DNA from: Fremontodendron californicum
Taxonomy: Eukaryota; Streptophyta; Magnoliopsida; Malvales; Malvaceae
Length of the DNA stretch: 64,000 bases
Direction of reading: 5' to 3'
NCBI GenBank assembly: GCA_030761205.1
Contig: JAULJL010000025.1
Span: forward strand, 5,585,501-5,649,500
This document shows, in pieces, positions 22,907 through 35,155 of the stretch. The notes under the pieces are model-generated. The model saw nothing but the letters and a program-made list of their open reading frames with translations, searched no databases and was not told the origin of the DNA. Position 1 is the stretch's first letter; each line of letters opens with the position of its first letter. The position numbers and the translations under genes are program-made.

Positions 22907-23623
22907 CTTATAAGTGTTTTTTACCAATAATTAACAAGGCAATCAAGAAAATGAACACAAATTTCAATCGGAAGCAGTTAAAAGCCTGAGTCCACCAATG
23001 TTTAATGGGTTAAGACTAGTTGGGCTTTTAAAACTTCCCCTACAGCTACTTACAAAATAGACCAATGTTTCATACCCATCCATTCTCGTCTCTGTGATGA
23101 TTTAATAGGTATGATAATTTCCGTTAAAAATATAAAATATAAAAATATTTAATAATTATTAAAGTAAATAAAAATTTATAAGGAAAGCACAAGCATTAAA
23201 GCAATACAATACATACATTAAATATATTTAAATATATCAGATACGGTCAGTTTTTATCCCATCCCCATTGAATATTTTAAATTCGTACCTATCTTGTTTC
23301 GTCCAAAATTTAATATTTATACGGTATCCATTCGAGTAAAAAATCAGATTTTTTTTATTGGATATAGATAAAATTGACATCCTTAATCCTACATGTTTAC
23401 CCCCACTTCTATTGTCCTTTCCAAACTGATCAAATTTTTATTGATGCACTAGACAAATCTACATTGAATTTGCAAAGTCATTAAATTAAAATGGAGAGAC
23501 AGCTAGCTAGCTCAGTCATGAGTGAATCTACCACCCCGTTCCCTCTTCCCAAACATGCATTTCAAATCTACAACATTCATTCGCATAAGAAGATCGATGC
23601 ATGGATTCACCATATTTTAAACC

Positions 23624-23626
<3 letters not shown>

Positions 23627-23700
<74 letters not shown>
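23627..23700. repeat. (AAT)n microsatellite
   Basis: About 24 uninterrupted AAT/ATA units. The poly-Asn, poly-Ile and poly-Leu frames that cross it are artefacts of the repeat. Confidence 0.97.
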
Positions 23701-24844
23701 TATTAATTCCAATGGTCATACATATCAACGTGCATCACGGTGGCCGTAACAAAGTGTCCATAAATATTACATCGACGCCAACAGCCAACAACTCCGATTA
23801 ATCCTCTACGTGTAATTCTCTCATTCTTTCTCTACACCTCTACCATTTACGCGTCCTCAAATCCAAACTTCCGATACGATCGAGCCGAGGGAGGGTTTTT
23901 CAAATCTCCTTAATCTATACTTAAAAAAATGGTTATGAGAATTTGGAGTTTTTGCTTGCGTAAGTAGCATAAAAAATGTGGATGAAGTGCATTAAATAAT
24001 GGACTATAGGGTTTCGTACTCTCATATACTATTACAACAACTTTAGCTAACGTATTTTTTTTAATCAAATCTTACAATTACAAATGGAAATGTGAACTCT
24101 TAAAAATGCTGCCTATGAAGATTGAACAAAAACTACATTAATATTCAAAGTTTGTTGGAAATCTTGGACACCTTACACCAAGAAATTAACAAACAAATTT
24201 TTTATCTATAACTAGCATATATATACTTATATTTGTATAAAATATTTTATGGTCAACTCTTGGAGATTTGATGTCTATATATGGCAAATATCCATGCACA
24301 AGCAAACCTTAGATTTACGACAAGTAATTACCTTTGCTAGAATCAAGTATGCAAGCATCGACTAAAATTATGAACCAACGCTTAAAAAAAGAAATCAATG
24401 TGACAAACTAATGCACCAGGTTTCCCCGACCAAGGTCCAGGGGGACATTGCCGCAGCCACATATATATATATGGAAAAGGAGGATTAAAATTTATGGGCC
24501 GAATAATTCTCAAATTTTTTTTTTTGGGGGGGTTTTAAATTCATATAACAAAGCATGCATGTGTCATCATGATACACTTTTCTTGAGCTTATCTCAACTC
24601 TCAACTTTATAATTATATAGAAAATGAGATGTTTCTAGACGAGCAACAGGGGGATAAGAGATTAATTAAGATTTAAGATCTTGTTTTACAAAATTTCTTA
24701 ATAATTAATGTGTTATCAGCAAATTAACTATTGAAAAATCCTTGGGTAACATCTGTAAAAATGTGGTCATGTTATTCACTCTTCATCAACAATTCATTCC
24801 TATTTCATGTTGATCAGATGAAAAGTACGTTTGATATTTAGCTT

Positions 24845-25260
24845 GAATTTAATAAATTCATATATAAATTGTGGAAACATCAGATTAAATAAAATCAGTT
24901 GTATAATAATAAAGGATTGATAAGATTACTTCTTTTCAGGATTTTGTCATCGAGTTTAACCGCATAATATCCATATCGAAAGACCTTCCTTGCTATACCG
25001 ATTGTCGATTTGCACAAAAATGTGTCGGCTCTTTTTTTGCTTTCAAATTATTTTCGAATAGAAAAAATCAAATACCCAAAAGATAGTTTATTAGACAATT
25101 TCAAAAGGAAATAGTTTATTTGAAATTAGAGTAAGAAAAAAATTGTTTTTCCTATCTTTCCTTTCACGTTTGTTTTTTTTTTTTTGAATTTTTTTTCTCA
25201 ATCGTCTTCCTCCGCCCTCTTAATTTTTTCTTTTTAATACAAAAACCAAAATTCAAAAGG
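24845..25260 (+). repeat. Dispersed repeat, left copy
   Basis: Shares a diverged but continuous pattern with 53455-53870 (ttcattgagt/gtcatcgagt..., gaaagacctt..., ctcgatttgcacaa..., tttttctttttaatacaaaa). It may be an LTR fragment of an older element into which the large Gypsy element inserted. Confidence 0.55.
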
Positions 25261-25566
25261 AAGTCTCTTTTAACAATTTGGGTAATTTATTTTTCAATTC
25301 ACTAGGATTTAAGCACATACAACTGACTTTAACATGCTAACTTGAGAAACTCATTAATTGAATCCTAAAATTAATTAATTAGCCCAATTATTACTTTAGA
25401 AACTCATTAATTCCACTAAAGGATCAAAATTGCACCCAAAATTATATGCATATTTCAGTGGATATCATAATTGTTCGACACTATGCCTTTGCCACATTAT
25501 TATCTTTAATTAGCAATCCTTTGTACTATATGTAATTAAATTGATATCTCAATTGTTCAATCAATT

Positions 25567-26980
25567 TGTCATAACGGTTTTTCGACCGTTAAGACAATTT
25601 GAAAATAATGGAGTTGCCACAAATCTTTTTTATTAGGTGTGATTGGTTATCTATTAAAATTGGTTTTAGTCAAAAATTTTAAAATTAATTAAAATATTTT
25701 AAAACCAATTTCGAAGTCTGCGTTTTAAACCAAAGATGAAACAAAATCAGGTTCGGGAGTCGGTTACATGCGGAGAAGGATTAGCACCCCTGCGACGCCC
25801 ATTTAGAAAATGGTACCATTTAATCACGTGTTATCTTAAATCTCGATTTAATGGACTTGACATCGGTATTTAAAAATAATTCCCTTTTTTATTCTTATTT
25901 TTATTTTTTTTCAAAACATGTTTATTCTTTTTTTTTTTTAGAATTTTTATTAATTTTTTGAAAAATGAAAGTGAACGTAAATCTATTATCGAGAATACTC
26001 ATTAAATATTTTCAACACTTTTGGTGATATTTAACAAGATCCTCTCACCTCAAGATATCTTAGGAATCACAACTGTGACATCCTTCGAATTCCGCCGTCG
26101 GCAATTTACACCCTTTTTTTGTGTGTATTATGCAAATATTTAAACATAGAATGCACACGAATAAACATATAACACATATGATTAAATACCTAATTATTCG
26201 ATTAGACATACGAAGCATAATGTAAAAAAGGAAAGCACGAGCATGGCAAAATATCGAGCACGTAAACATTCATTAATTATTCTTTGATTATTTCCATTTT
26301 CGAGATGAAATCGAACTTTTGTATCGAGGATATCGTTAAATACTCCCACCACTGGTGGTGATATTTAACGAAATTCTCTCACCTCAGGATATCTTAGGAA
26401 TCACAACTGTGACATCCTTCAAATCCCGTCGTCGGCAAATCCGTATTCAACCCTTTATGTTTATTTATTAAAAAATTTCTAGCCATAATGCTTCAAGCCT
26501 TCTACTACAAACTCGTATTTCGTGACATTAAAATATTCTACTATATTTGAACAAATTGTAAATACCAATAGCAAGACATATTTAAAATAGGGTAATAAAT
26601 AATAACCACAAATAATAAGATATATTGAAAGATACTACAACAATAAAATCCGAATAATATAATATATTAAAATAATATAATATTAAAAAACACTAATAAT
26701 ATAATATGCTAAAATAACACAATATTTAAAATAATGTACTATTTAAACATGTTACTACATTAAACATATTATCAAAATATACTACCAAATAAAAAAAAAT
26801 AACAAATTATATTAAAACATATTATAATACTGAAATACTAATATAATAATATTATTAAAATATACTAACATATTTAAAAATAACAAAAGTGACAAAACAT
26901 GTTAAAATATGCTATGACATTAAAATACACAAAAATAATGAAACCTATTAACATATATTACAACATTTAAAACAAGAAAA

Positions 26981-27022
<42 letters not shown>

Positions 27023-28446
27023 TTTGATAAGTAAATAAATAAATAAATAAAAAAAAACAAAATTTACCTAATTGGGCCTGAGGTCGAGCCCGAGTTTGAT
27101 GGTGTTTGGACCTGGGATGGGTGGGCTAGGAAGTCCAACGGATGGCAAAGAGGGCTTGGGCCCAAATTTTTTATTCTCTTTTTTTTTTCCTCCCTTTTTC
27201 CTTCTCTTCTGGCCCGGACCGGGTCGGCTACGCAGGTCGGATCCTCTCCTGAAGACTTGCGTGGATCCTGCTCGTTTTTTTTTTATTATTTCTTTATTTT
27301 TTTATACACTAAAACTGCGTCGTTTTGGCTTTTCCTCTTTTTTTTTAATGAGCTGGGTCGGGTGAGCGGGTTTCGAACCCGGGTCGAGTGGACGCACGGA
27401 TCCTGGCTTCCTTTAAGTGAAACGGTGCGTTTTGCCCGTTATAAAAGAAAAAAAATTATTTTTTTTTTAAAATTCAGAACTCTCTCTTCTCTCTAACCCA
27501 AAACCCTCTCCCTTCTCTCTTCAAACCAGCCCAGAAAATGGAGCAAGACCTCCGTGCCGACCGTCGTGCCCCGCCATGTAGGAGCTCCTCTCCGATACGA
27601 GCCCAAAATGACTGATTTCTTCTCCTCTCCACTGATCTCCTGCTAGTGTTGACCGAAACCAAATCCTAAATCGTAGATCTGAGCCCAAAACCTCGAAACC
27701 CTTCCACTTTCGATCCCTCCAAACCTCCGTTGACCTTGGCCGAAACCCCTCTGATGACTCTTACTAGACCTAAACCCAACACGAGCGATTCGAATCGCTC
27801 TAAACTCCCGATCTGAAACCAAAAAGAAACAAAATCTTTATTTCTTTTTTTTGTTGGCTTTGTTTTTTCTTTTTTTTTTTGCTGTTGTTTTTTTTTTCTT
27901 GATTGGTGATTGTTGCTTTTAGGATTTTTTTTTTGTTTTTTTTCCTTGAGTCTCCGTAAAAAAAAACTTTTTCTTCTGATGCCCTCTCTTATGGGGTTTT
28001 GAATCTCGGTTCCTAAAAGATCACAAATCTTCTGGGATGTGAGACTTGCTTTCTAGGTTGGTTTTAGCTGGATCGGGATTGTGTGTGCGTGTGGTTAGTG
28101 GGTTAAGGTCTGTGGCAGGTCCTTTTTTGGGGTTGCGTGAATGGGATGGCTGCCTGTGGAAATGGTGGTGGCTGCCAGGGGGAGTGGCTGTGGCAGGGGT
28201 GATGGCTGCTGAAGGCTAGGGTGGCAGCTGAAATCTAGGGTTGCTAGGGTTTGGGCCTAATGGAAATGGGCCTAATGGGAATGGGCCTACTAGGTAGCAG
28301 GCCCTGTTGGGCCAGGCAGCAAGCCTGGTGGCCTGGCTGCCTGGGTGGGCCTGCTAGGCCATCAGGCCCAAACGGGCCTTGGATAGGGGCCTGCAGATGG
28401 CCCGAGTCGGATTCGGATCCGACCCGGGCTAAAAACGGTTGCAACA
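25567..28446 (-). repeat. 3' LTR of the large Gypsy element
   Basis: A 2880-bp LTR, TGTCATAACGG... to ...ACGGTTGCAACA on the plus strand. It includes the paired block with tcacctca.gatatctta (about 26045 and 26380), an AT-rich stretch, then the GC-rich U3 (27060-28446). A 30-bp near-palindrome is at 28400-28429. Confidence 0.9.
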
Positions 28447-28460
28447 GCTGCCCCTCTTTG
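28447..28460 (-). other. Polypurine tract of the large Gypsy element
   Basis: Minus-strand AAAGAGGGGCAGC lies directly before the 3' LTR. This is the expected plus-strand primer for reverse transcription. Confidence 0.8.
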
Positions 28461-28540
28461 CGCATTGCTGAAAATCAGGAATAGGACAAAGATATGAGCA
28501 ACATTTTTGTCTCGGATTATGCATGCACTCGTTCTAAAAG

Positions 28541-28701
28541 GGCTCTCTCCATCGGAGGTTCTATCATTTGAAAAATAAACTGCTCCTCTCATCAGAGGCT
28601 CTATCACTAGAAAAATAAATTGCTCCTCTCATCAGAGGCTCTATCACTCGGAAAATAAATTGCTCCTCTCATCAGAGGCTCTATCACTTGAAAAATAAAT
28701 T
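28541..28701. repeat. Four-unit 40-bp tandem repeat beside the LTR
   Basis: Units of 40 bp starting gctcctctcatcagaggctc, spaced exactly 40 bp apart (28582, 28622, 28662), with a diverged unit from 28541. Each unit contains the dyad CCTCTcatCAGAGG. It lies just inside the 3' LTR, in what would be the element's 3' noncoding region. Confidence 0.92.
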
Positions 28702-29381
28702 GATACCTTTCCTCTGGTCGTCATGGTGATTTTCACTTTCCCGCCACAGTGAGTTCCGTCTTTCTCTGTCCACCTATCATTCATATACTTTTGCAACATA
28801 ATAATTCTTAATTGTTTGCAATGTCATGGCAATGCAATGCATGTTTATGATAATGGAATGCATAACTTAAAGCTCGAATCATGGGTAGATGCCCCTGTGT
28901 GTATTTTATCAACCAGTGATCCTTCCAAAACTCGACTTGATTAAGCTTCTTAACCCATTCTAAAAAAAAAAAAATCTATTTTTTCAATTTCCTCTCTTCT
29001 CCCTCTTCAAGTTGACTAGCTGTCTGCGACTTACTTTCTCACGATCTTTTTTTGGCCGGAGTCAATGCTTTGCACATTTTCCTCAAAATAATTTCATATA
29101 TCAGTCATCATTTCAATCGTTATTTTATCAGCTTCCAAAGGTTATGAATAAATCAATGTCTCATACTGCTTCATCATCTCCTCATCATCCTTTTCTCTCT
29201 TTCTGATTTTCCCATTCTCAAATTTCTCTAGAGTATTCATCAAAGCTCCGTTTATGCAGTGTTCATTTATTTATCATCATTCAAATTTCATGCCAACATA
29301 ATGCATTATGTAAAGAAAATTTCAAAGAAATAAAGATAACTCAATGACAAAACTTTATGAATTGGGATAAGTATTTTCATT

Positions 29382-31696
29382 TTAGCGAAAAAGGAACATA
29401 CTAGCATTAATCAAAAAAGAAAGAAAGACAGAATAGGGATAGAACTTCCTTAATCGCCCGAACAACTTTCTTAGATTAACCACATGGTCCTCATCTTCCC
29501 GTGACTTTGCGATCATACCATCAACATAAACCACCACCTCTTTGTGCATTATGTCATGAAAGAGGGTAACCATCGCTCTTTGATAAGTTGCACCGGCGTT
29601 TTTTAACCCAAACGGCATAACCTTGTAACAAAATGTTCCCCACATCGTCACAAAAGTGGTCTTGTCCATATCTTTTGGTACCATCTTGATTTGGTTATAG
29701 CTTGAAAATCCATCCATAAATGAGAACAGTAAGTGCTTGGCGGTATTATCAACCAAAGTATCGATACGGGGTAGCGGGAGGGTGTCATTTGGACTAGCCC
29801 TGTTTAGGTCCCGATAATCGACACACATTTGTACTTTCCCATCTTTCTTCGGGGCTGGGACTATGTTTGCTACCCATTTAGGATACTTGGCGACTTCCAA
29901 AAATCCGGCCTCGACTGCTTTTTCACCTCTTCCTTGACTTTTAGCAACATTCAGGCTTCATTCGTCTCAACTTTTGTTTCACAGGCTTGCATTCTGGTTT
30001 CAAAGGCAAATGATGCACCACAATATTCGTATCGAGTCCCGGCATGTCTTGATAGGACCATGCAAACACATCCGCGTATTCGTGGAGCAGCTCTATCAAT
30101 TCTTGTTACTTTGCCAATGGTAGTGAAGTGCCAATTTTTACTTCCTTCTTATTATCCTTATTTCCCAGATTAATAACTTTCATTGTCTCCTGATGAGGCA
30201 TAATTTGCTTTTCTTCTGACTTTATCAATCTTAGCAAATTAGGTGGTAAGTCGTAGTTTTCTGCAGTCGCTTCGTCGTCAATTTCACCAATGTCAATACA
30301 TTTCTCAAAATTGATTTTCGAATCATTGATGGGATTATTTTCGCATTCATTATTAGGAGACTTGGAAAGGCATAAGCAAAAATAATATAGATAGTCATAT
30401 AGGAAGACAAAATAAAAGATGAATTATAAAAGAAATGACAAATGAACCGAGACATAATGCATCATAATTATCATTTATTAGAAAGATAACTTCATAAAAA
30501 AAGCCCGTGCACAAAAGAAACTCTCATAACACTCTTGGGCAAAAGTGTTTGAGGACTTAGTTTGTTAACCAGAAAGAGATCTAAACACAGCAGGTAAATC
30601 TACAGCATGCCAACTCTTCAATTCAAATCCTGGGGGGCACGGGTAGATGGTCACTTCTTCGGTTTTGTTTCCCTCCTCTTCCTCTCGTTCCATCATCTGG
30701 ATGCAGAAACCCGCAAACATTCCCTCCAAAGTTACGGCAGGTTTGGTCCCAACTGGTGAATCGGGAAAAATAAAACCCACTAACCGAAATGTCTCATAGA
30801 GATGGGGGATGTACATTCTCGGGGTCTCTATCTCATAGCCCCTGAGCCTTGTGATCCTCTGCTCTATCCTTTCTCTTATCAGTCTCTCTCTATCTTCCTT
30901 AGTTGGCTTGTATCCCAACATAAACTTGTACTTCTTTCCGACCATACTTATGCTCTTTCGAATTCCTTGTAGATTCCTTCCCAAACTTGTCCCGGCCAGG
31001 CAACCCTTCCCTACGACCTGAGCAAGGCCGCTTTGAGTAACAGAGGACAACTGAGGTATAGGTATCTTAGAACCTTCACCTACAAATGTAGCGTTCACAA
31101 ACTCCAAGGTCCGAAAAGAGCATTGCACCGCTTCTTCAGTAGCTTCTATGTAAAGAATATTCGAGGGCTTTGATACAAGGAGATCCTCTTCTCCGTCGAC
31201 GATTATCAATTGCTCTTCGACCCTAAACTTCACCTTCCGATGCAGAGTGGATGGAATAGCACCAGCCATGTGGATCCAGGGCCTTCCCAACAAGACCTTG
31301 TATGAAGGAACGATATCTATGACCTACAAGACAATGTCGAATGTGCAAGGACCAATTTGCATTGGTAACTCGATTTGCCATGCCATTTGTCTACAGGTTC
31401 CATCAAATGCTAGTACGACCATATGACTGCTCTTCATTCGGGACTCGTCGACTGGCCGTTTGGCCAGTATAGTCATTGGCATGACGTTTAGCGCGGAGCC
31501 GTTATCAATGAGGACTTTTGCAATGATATGGCCCTTGCAGCGGGCAGTGATGTGAAGGGCTTCGGTACTACCCATTCCCTCAGGCATGATCTCATCCTCA
31601 CTCAAGTCTATGAAGTTGTTAACAGCCACATTCCCCACTACTTGGTCAAATTTCTCTACAGACACGTTATGAACCACGTATGCCTCATTCAGCACT
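29382..31696 (-). pseudogene. Gypsy protease and truncated reverse transcriptase remnant
   Basis: Minus-strand pieces in pol order. The protease (31696-31324) has VLIDNGSALN in place of the usual D-T/S-G active site. A linker (31293-30565) starts MLGRPWIHMAGAIPSTLHRK, typical of Tat-type Gypsy elements. The reverse transcriptase (29900-29382) has YPKWVANIVPAPKKDGK, MCVDYRDLN and MPFGLKNAGATYQRAM. The catalytic YVDD box reads YVDG, and the domain ends abruptly after RLRKF near 29450. The remaining RT, RNase H and integrase are missing. The protease is split by the nested element at 31697-40704, and its frame is continuous across the insertion. Confidence 0.88.
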
Positions 31697-33517
31697 TGAT
31701 AACTCGTATAATTATATAGTTTTTAGTTATGTTTTATTATTGTTTTGTGTCAAATACGAGTTATTATTGTTTAGTCTAATTGTGTTTATGATCTTTTATA
31801 TTTTTATGTAATTTGGTGTTTTTCACAAGTTTCTTTGAGTGATTTCAGATTACTAGAATTAAGGGCAAATCCAGTTCAGTTCCAGTTCCGACACCTTTTG
31901 CCATATCAGCTATATCTCGAGTTTCACTGAAGCAATAAGGCTGAAATTTGTAGCCGTGCAAAGCTAAGAGGCATATCTATCTTTTTCATGTTTTACACTT
32001 CTTGAAACGGAGTCGTTTTCCCTAGAGAAATCGACCATCAAGTTGGCTGATGTGCAATGACGTCTGTGCTGACCTGTTTTCGTATTTTGCTCATATCTTC
32101 TTATCCACATCAGCAAATGAGCTGATTCTAACGGCTATGGATCAGTAACTGATAGGGGAACATTTTTCTAGAAGACCATGTGATCAGATCAGGCCTCCAA
32201 TATTGACAAAATTGACCATCAAGCGGGCTAATCAGAATTGTCATACAATATGACGAAAATTGTTAGAAAAATGCACCCACCTATTATACCTACCTTTGAA
32301 ATTTGTAAAGCTTGTCTCTTGTCATTTAGCCCTCCAAAATGTGTATAAATAGAGGGCCTTGGATGATTGTAGAGGATCATATTATACATTGGTAGGATAT
32401 TAGCCATTGTAATAAAATTCTCTAAGTTTTCTTCTTCTTTCTTTTCTCTAGTTTTCTTTTTCTTTATTTTCTTCTTCTTCTTTCTTTCTTTTATTTCCTT
32501 CTTAGATTCTCTTTAATTTTATGTTTATGTTTACAATGCCTATGCTAGGCTAAACTTCTATTTGGTTAAGAGTGATTTCAAAGCCCTAGACATGTTTTGT
32601 GATTGATTTTCAGATTCTATCTATCATTAATTTTCTATCAAAGTTGCTTATGTTCTTCTACAAAAATTATTCATGATGTTGTCTTGATTTATTTAGGTGT
32701 ACAACTAGATAGATCTTGATAATTATCTATTGCTAGTTTAGGAGTCTTGATCCGTGTAATTGTCTTGATTTCCTATTCATAAGTGGCAATTTGTGATTAA
32801 TGATTATGGTCAAGTTTTCAATAATTGCAAAGTGGAACATAACCTAAGTTGAACAATCCGAGCTTATGTGTTTGTTGCTTAGATCAACCTATCTTTCTCA
32901 TCATAAAGCTGCCATTAAATTGAATTTAGAGAGCTTATTCTAGGTTGTTTAATGGTTAGAGATTAAATAGAGAGCTTGTTCTATTTAACGACAAACTAAG
33001 GAAAGATTGGGATAACAGAGCTTGTTGTTATCTACGGTTGTTAACTTTGATAGTTGGTTGATATTGATAGATCTGAAATTGATTCTTAATGATGTCTAGT
33101 GGTGGAGAATGAAACCTTAACCATATTTTTCATATTTGATTCTTCTTACTTACTTGTTTTCTTACTTTTAGTTTGCTTATTTTTAAAAGTATATTTATTT
33201 TTATTGGCTGGTTATACCGCCTAATTTGTATATTAACTTTGTTTTATTTTTATTGGCTGGTTATACCGCCTAATTTAGTATATATATTTTTATTGGCTGG
33301 TTATACCGCCTTACATCTTATTCTTATTATTTACTTTAGTTTAAATCTGGCTTCAAAAACCCCTTTTCTTTTATTGTTTTCTTTGAACGTAAGTTATAAA
33401 CTAATAACTCATAGATTAAAACCCAATCCCTGAGGACTCGACCCTTGCTAACTACTATACTTACAATTTATCTTTTTAGTGCAAGGTTAAATAAGATACA
33501 CTCTTTTGGGTGCATCA
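31697..33517 (+). repeat. 5' LTR of the nested element
   Basis: 1821 bp. A clear TATA box (tataaatagagg, 32344-32355) is the likely promoter for the element's RNA. A pyrimidine-rich tract follows (32425-32500). Near the end are three copies of a unit with ttggctggttataccgcc (about 33205, 33255, 33295). Confidence 0.95.
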
Positions 33518-33523
33518 AATTTT

Positions 33524-33540
33524 TGGCGCCGTTGCCGGGG
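33524..33540 (+). other. Primer-binding site (tRNA-Asp type)
   Basis: TGGCGCCGTTGCCGGGG lies six bases after the 5' LTR. It matches the primer site known for Athila/Calypso-lineage Gypsy elements, complementary to the 3' end of plant tRNA-Asp. Confidence 0.88.
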
Positions 33541-33683
33541 ATTGCTTTCTTTAGTTTATTTGTTACTTGGTTTATTCTTATTTTCAGTTCTAATGAGTTT
33601 TATTTTCTTGTACATACGGGTTTTTCTTATCAAATTTTGAAAAGAAAAAAATAAAAAAAAATAAAAAAATAAAAAAAACAACG

Positions 33684-34622
33684 ATGGAATTGAGCAATCT
33701 AACACTTGAAGAGTTGGTGGCATACATGAACATGGAGAATCAACAAGCCAATCTCACTCCCTCAGTTCAACAATTGGCCATGGGAGGATGTCAAGGCCAT
33801 CAATGGTTCCAAGACCAACCGCATGATCATTACTCCAACACTTACCATGAGGGATGGTGGGATCATACTAATTATGGCTACTTGAAAAATCACCAAGAAG
33901 TAGATCCTTATGCCAATTACACTCATCCATCTAGCTTCAATCAATCATGGTCTCAAGAACCAGATCTTTTTCAACCACCACATATGACTCAAAACTCAGG
34001 TACTTCTCTAGAAGATCTTGTGTATTCTCTTGTTACTGATACTTTGCAATTTCAACAGGAAACAAGGGCAAGCATCCAGAGTTTGGAAAAGCAAATGATC
34101 CAATTGACTAGTAGTATGGTGGGATGGGTAGCACAAAGATCTGAAGAACTCCCTGCCCAAACGATGATTAACCCAAAGGAGAATGCTACTATTGTGACCT
34201 TGAGGAATGAGGAACAAGATGAGGATGAGACAAAATTAGAGATGAATTCTATTCTTGATGATAATGAAGCCAATGATCCAAATAAGAGTATTTCGGCACC
34301 TGAGGTAACGTTTGAGATTCCAATTTTTACTAATGTTTCTTCTCCACCTTTTCCTAGTAGATTCGCAAAGTTCAAGGAGGATGAACATGAACAAGACACG
34401 CTGGAAACCTTAAACAGTTTGTTTGTGGATGTCATTCAACAAGTACCAAAAGATGCACCATTCCTCGATGAGATATGCACCACCAAGGATGATGGAATAA
34501 TACTTGTAATGGAGAATGCATCCACTGTTGTGCAAAGAAAGCTTCCTCTCAAACGCATAAATTTGGGAAATTTCATGTATGAGCCTGACAAGCCTAAAAA
34601 GCCAAGAAGGGGTGTTGGTTAG
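33684..34622 (+). CDS. Gag-like protein with Athila-type gag/protease-junction motifs
   Basis: 312 residues, uninterrupted. The N-terminal half is rich in Gln, His, Tyr and Asn. Residues about 110-185 have a helical segment (QETRASIQSLEKQMIQLTSS) followed by LPAQTMINPKENATIVTLRN. Later parts (SPPFPSRFAKFKEDE, FLDEI, STVVQRKLPLK) echo in order the end of Athila gag and the start of its protease. The capsid core, the zinc knuckle and the protease active site are not seen, so it is a shortened gag. It may help package the element's RNA with help from an autonomous relative. The start is the first ATG after the leader. Intactness in a young element is consistent with function but does not prove it. 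Confidence 0.72.
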   Translation: MELSNLTLEELVAYMNMENQQANLTPSVQQLAMGGCQGHQWFQDQPHDHYSNTYHEGWWDHTNYGYLKNHQEVDPYANYTHPSSFNQSWSQEPDLFQPPHMTQNSGTSLEDLVYSLVTDTLQFQQETRASIQSLEKQMIQLTSSMVGWVAQRSEELPAQTMINPKENATIVTLRNEEQDEDETKLEMNSILDDNEANDPNKSISAPEVTFEIPIFTNVSSPPFPSRFAKFKEDEHEQDTLETLNSLFVDVIQQVPKDAPFLDEICTTKDDGIILVMENASTVVQRKLPLKRINLGNFMYEPDKPKKPRRGVG

Positions 34623-34804
34623 ATTCAAAACACTAACTCAAGTGTTAATTGGGAAGGCAGCCCAATTAAAGATGAAATTGCCAACCTTCCATATTCAGAT
34701 TTGCTTTCTCTTTCTCTTTCTTTTCCTTTTTCTTTTATTATTTTTATTGTTTTTATTTTTATTTCTTATGTTTCTTTGTTAATTGTGTTTACTGTTTTTA
34801 AGTT

Positions 34805-34937
34805 CATTTAGGCTGCATAAGTTTCTTTTGTTTAATAGTTCTTTTCTCTTACATATAATTCTTGCATTGGGGGATAATAGCATTACATTAATGACAATGT
34901 AAAAATTATGTGTGGGGGGAAGAATTTAGGATTTTAT
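34805..34937 (+). repeat. Athila-type noncoding block, first copy
   Basis: Contains agttcttttctcttacata, gacaatgta and gtgtggggggaa in the spacing seen in the noncoding 3' part of Athila/Calypso elements. The same block recurs at 37145-37302, so the cargo genes lie between two direct copies. Confidence 0.8.
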
Positions 34938-35103
34938 TTAGAGTGTTTTGTTTTTGAGTTTTTTTTTTTTTTTTTTTTTTTTGTTTTTCTTTCTGATCAT
35001 TGTTTTGAAAATAACTAGATGTAAATATAATTTTTATTTTTTTGACCCCGGTTAAATGGCGGATAACGGTACTCCGTGATTATTTAAGTCGGTTCCATCA
35101 GCT

Positions 35104-35155
35104 ACCCACAAAACTGATATTGTATATAAATTTCTCTTTCATTTTTTTTTTCAGG
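35104..35155 (+). promoter_or_regulatory. TATA-like box and splice-acceptor-like tract before the second ORF
   Basis: tgtatataaatttctc (35121-35136) is followed by a long pyrimidine run ending in tttttcag, directly before the ATG at 35156. It could be an internal promoter, a 3' splice site for an LTR-started RNA, or both. Confidence 0.5.

Larger units (their letters stand above)
22915..25561. other. AT-rich intergenic DNA
   Basis: No gene recognised. It contains a trinucleotide run (23627-23700) and one copy of a dispersed repeat (24845-25260) that recurs at 53455-53870 on the other side of the large Gypsy element. Confidence 0.6.

Noticed and set aside
23528..23801. Frames with poly-Ile, poly-Leu and poly-Asn
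   Set aside because: They only read through the AAT microsatellite.
27072..28607. Several open frames in 27.0-28.6 kb and 50.5-51.4 kb
   Set aside because: These are inside GC-rich LTR U3 regions. The paired LTR copies carry indels that break the frames.
28541..28701. Regular repeats as a CRISPR array
   Set aside because: The units are contiguous 40-bp tandem repeats without variable spacers, and the window is plant nuclear DNA.
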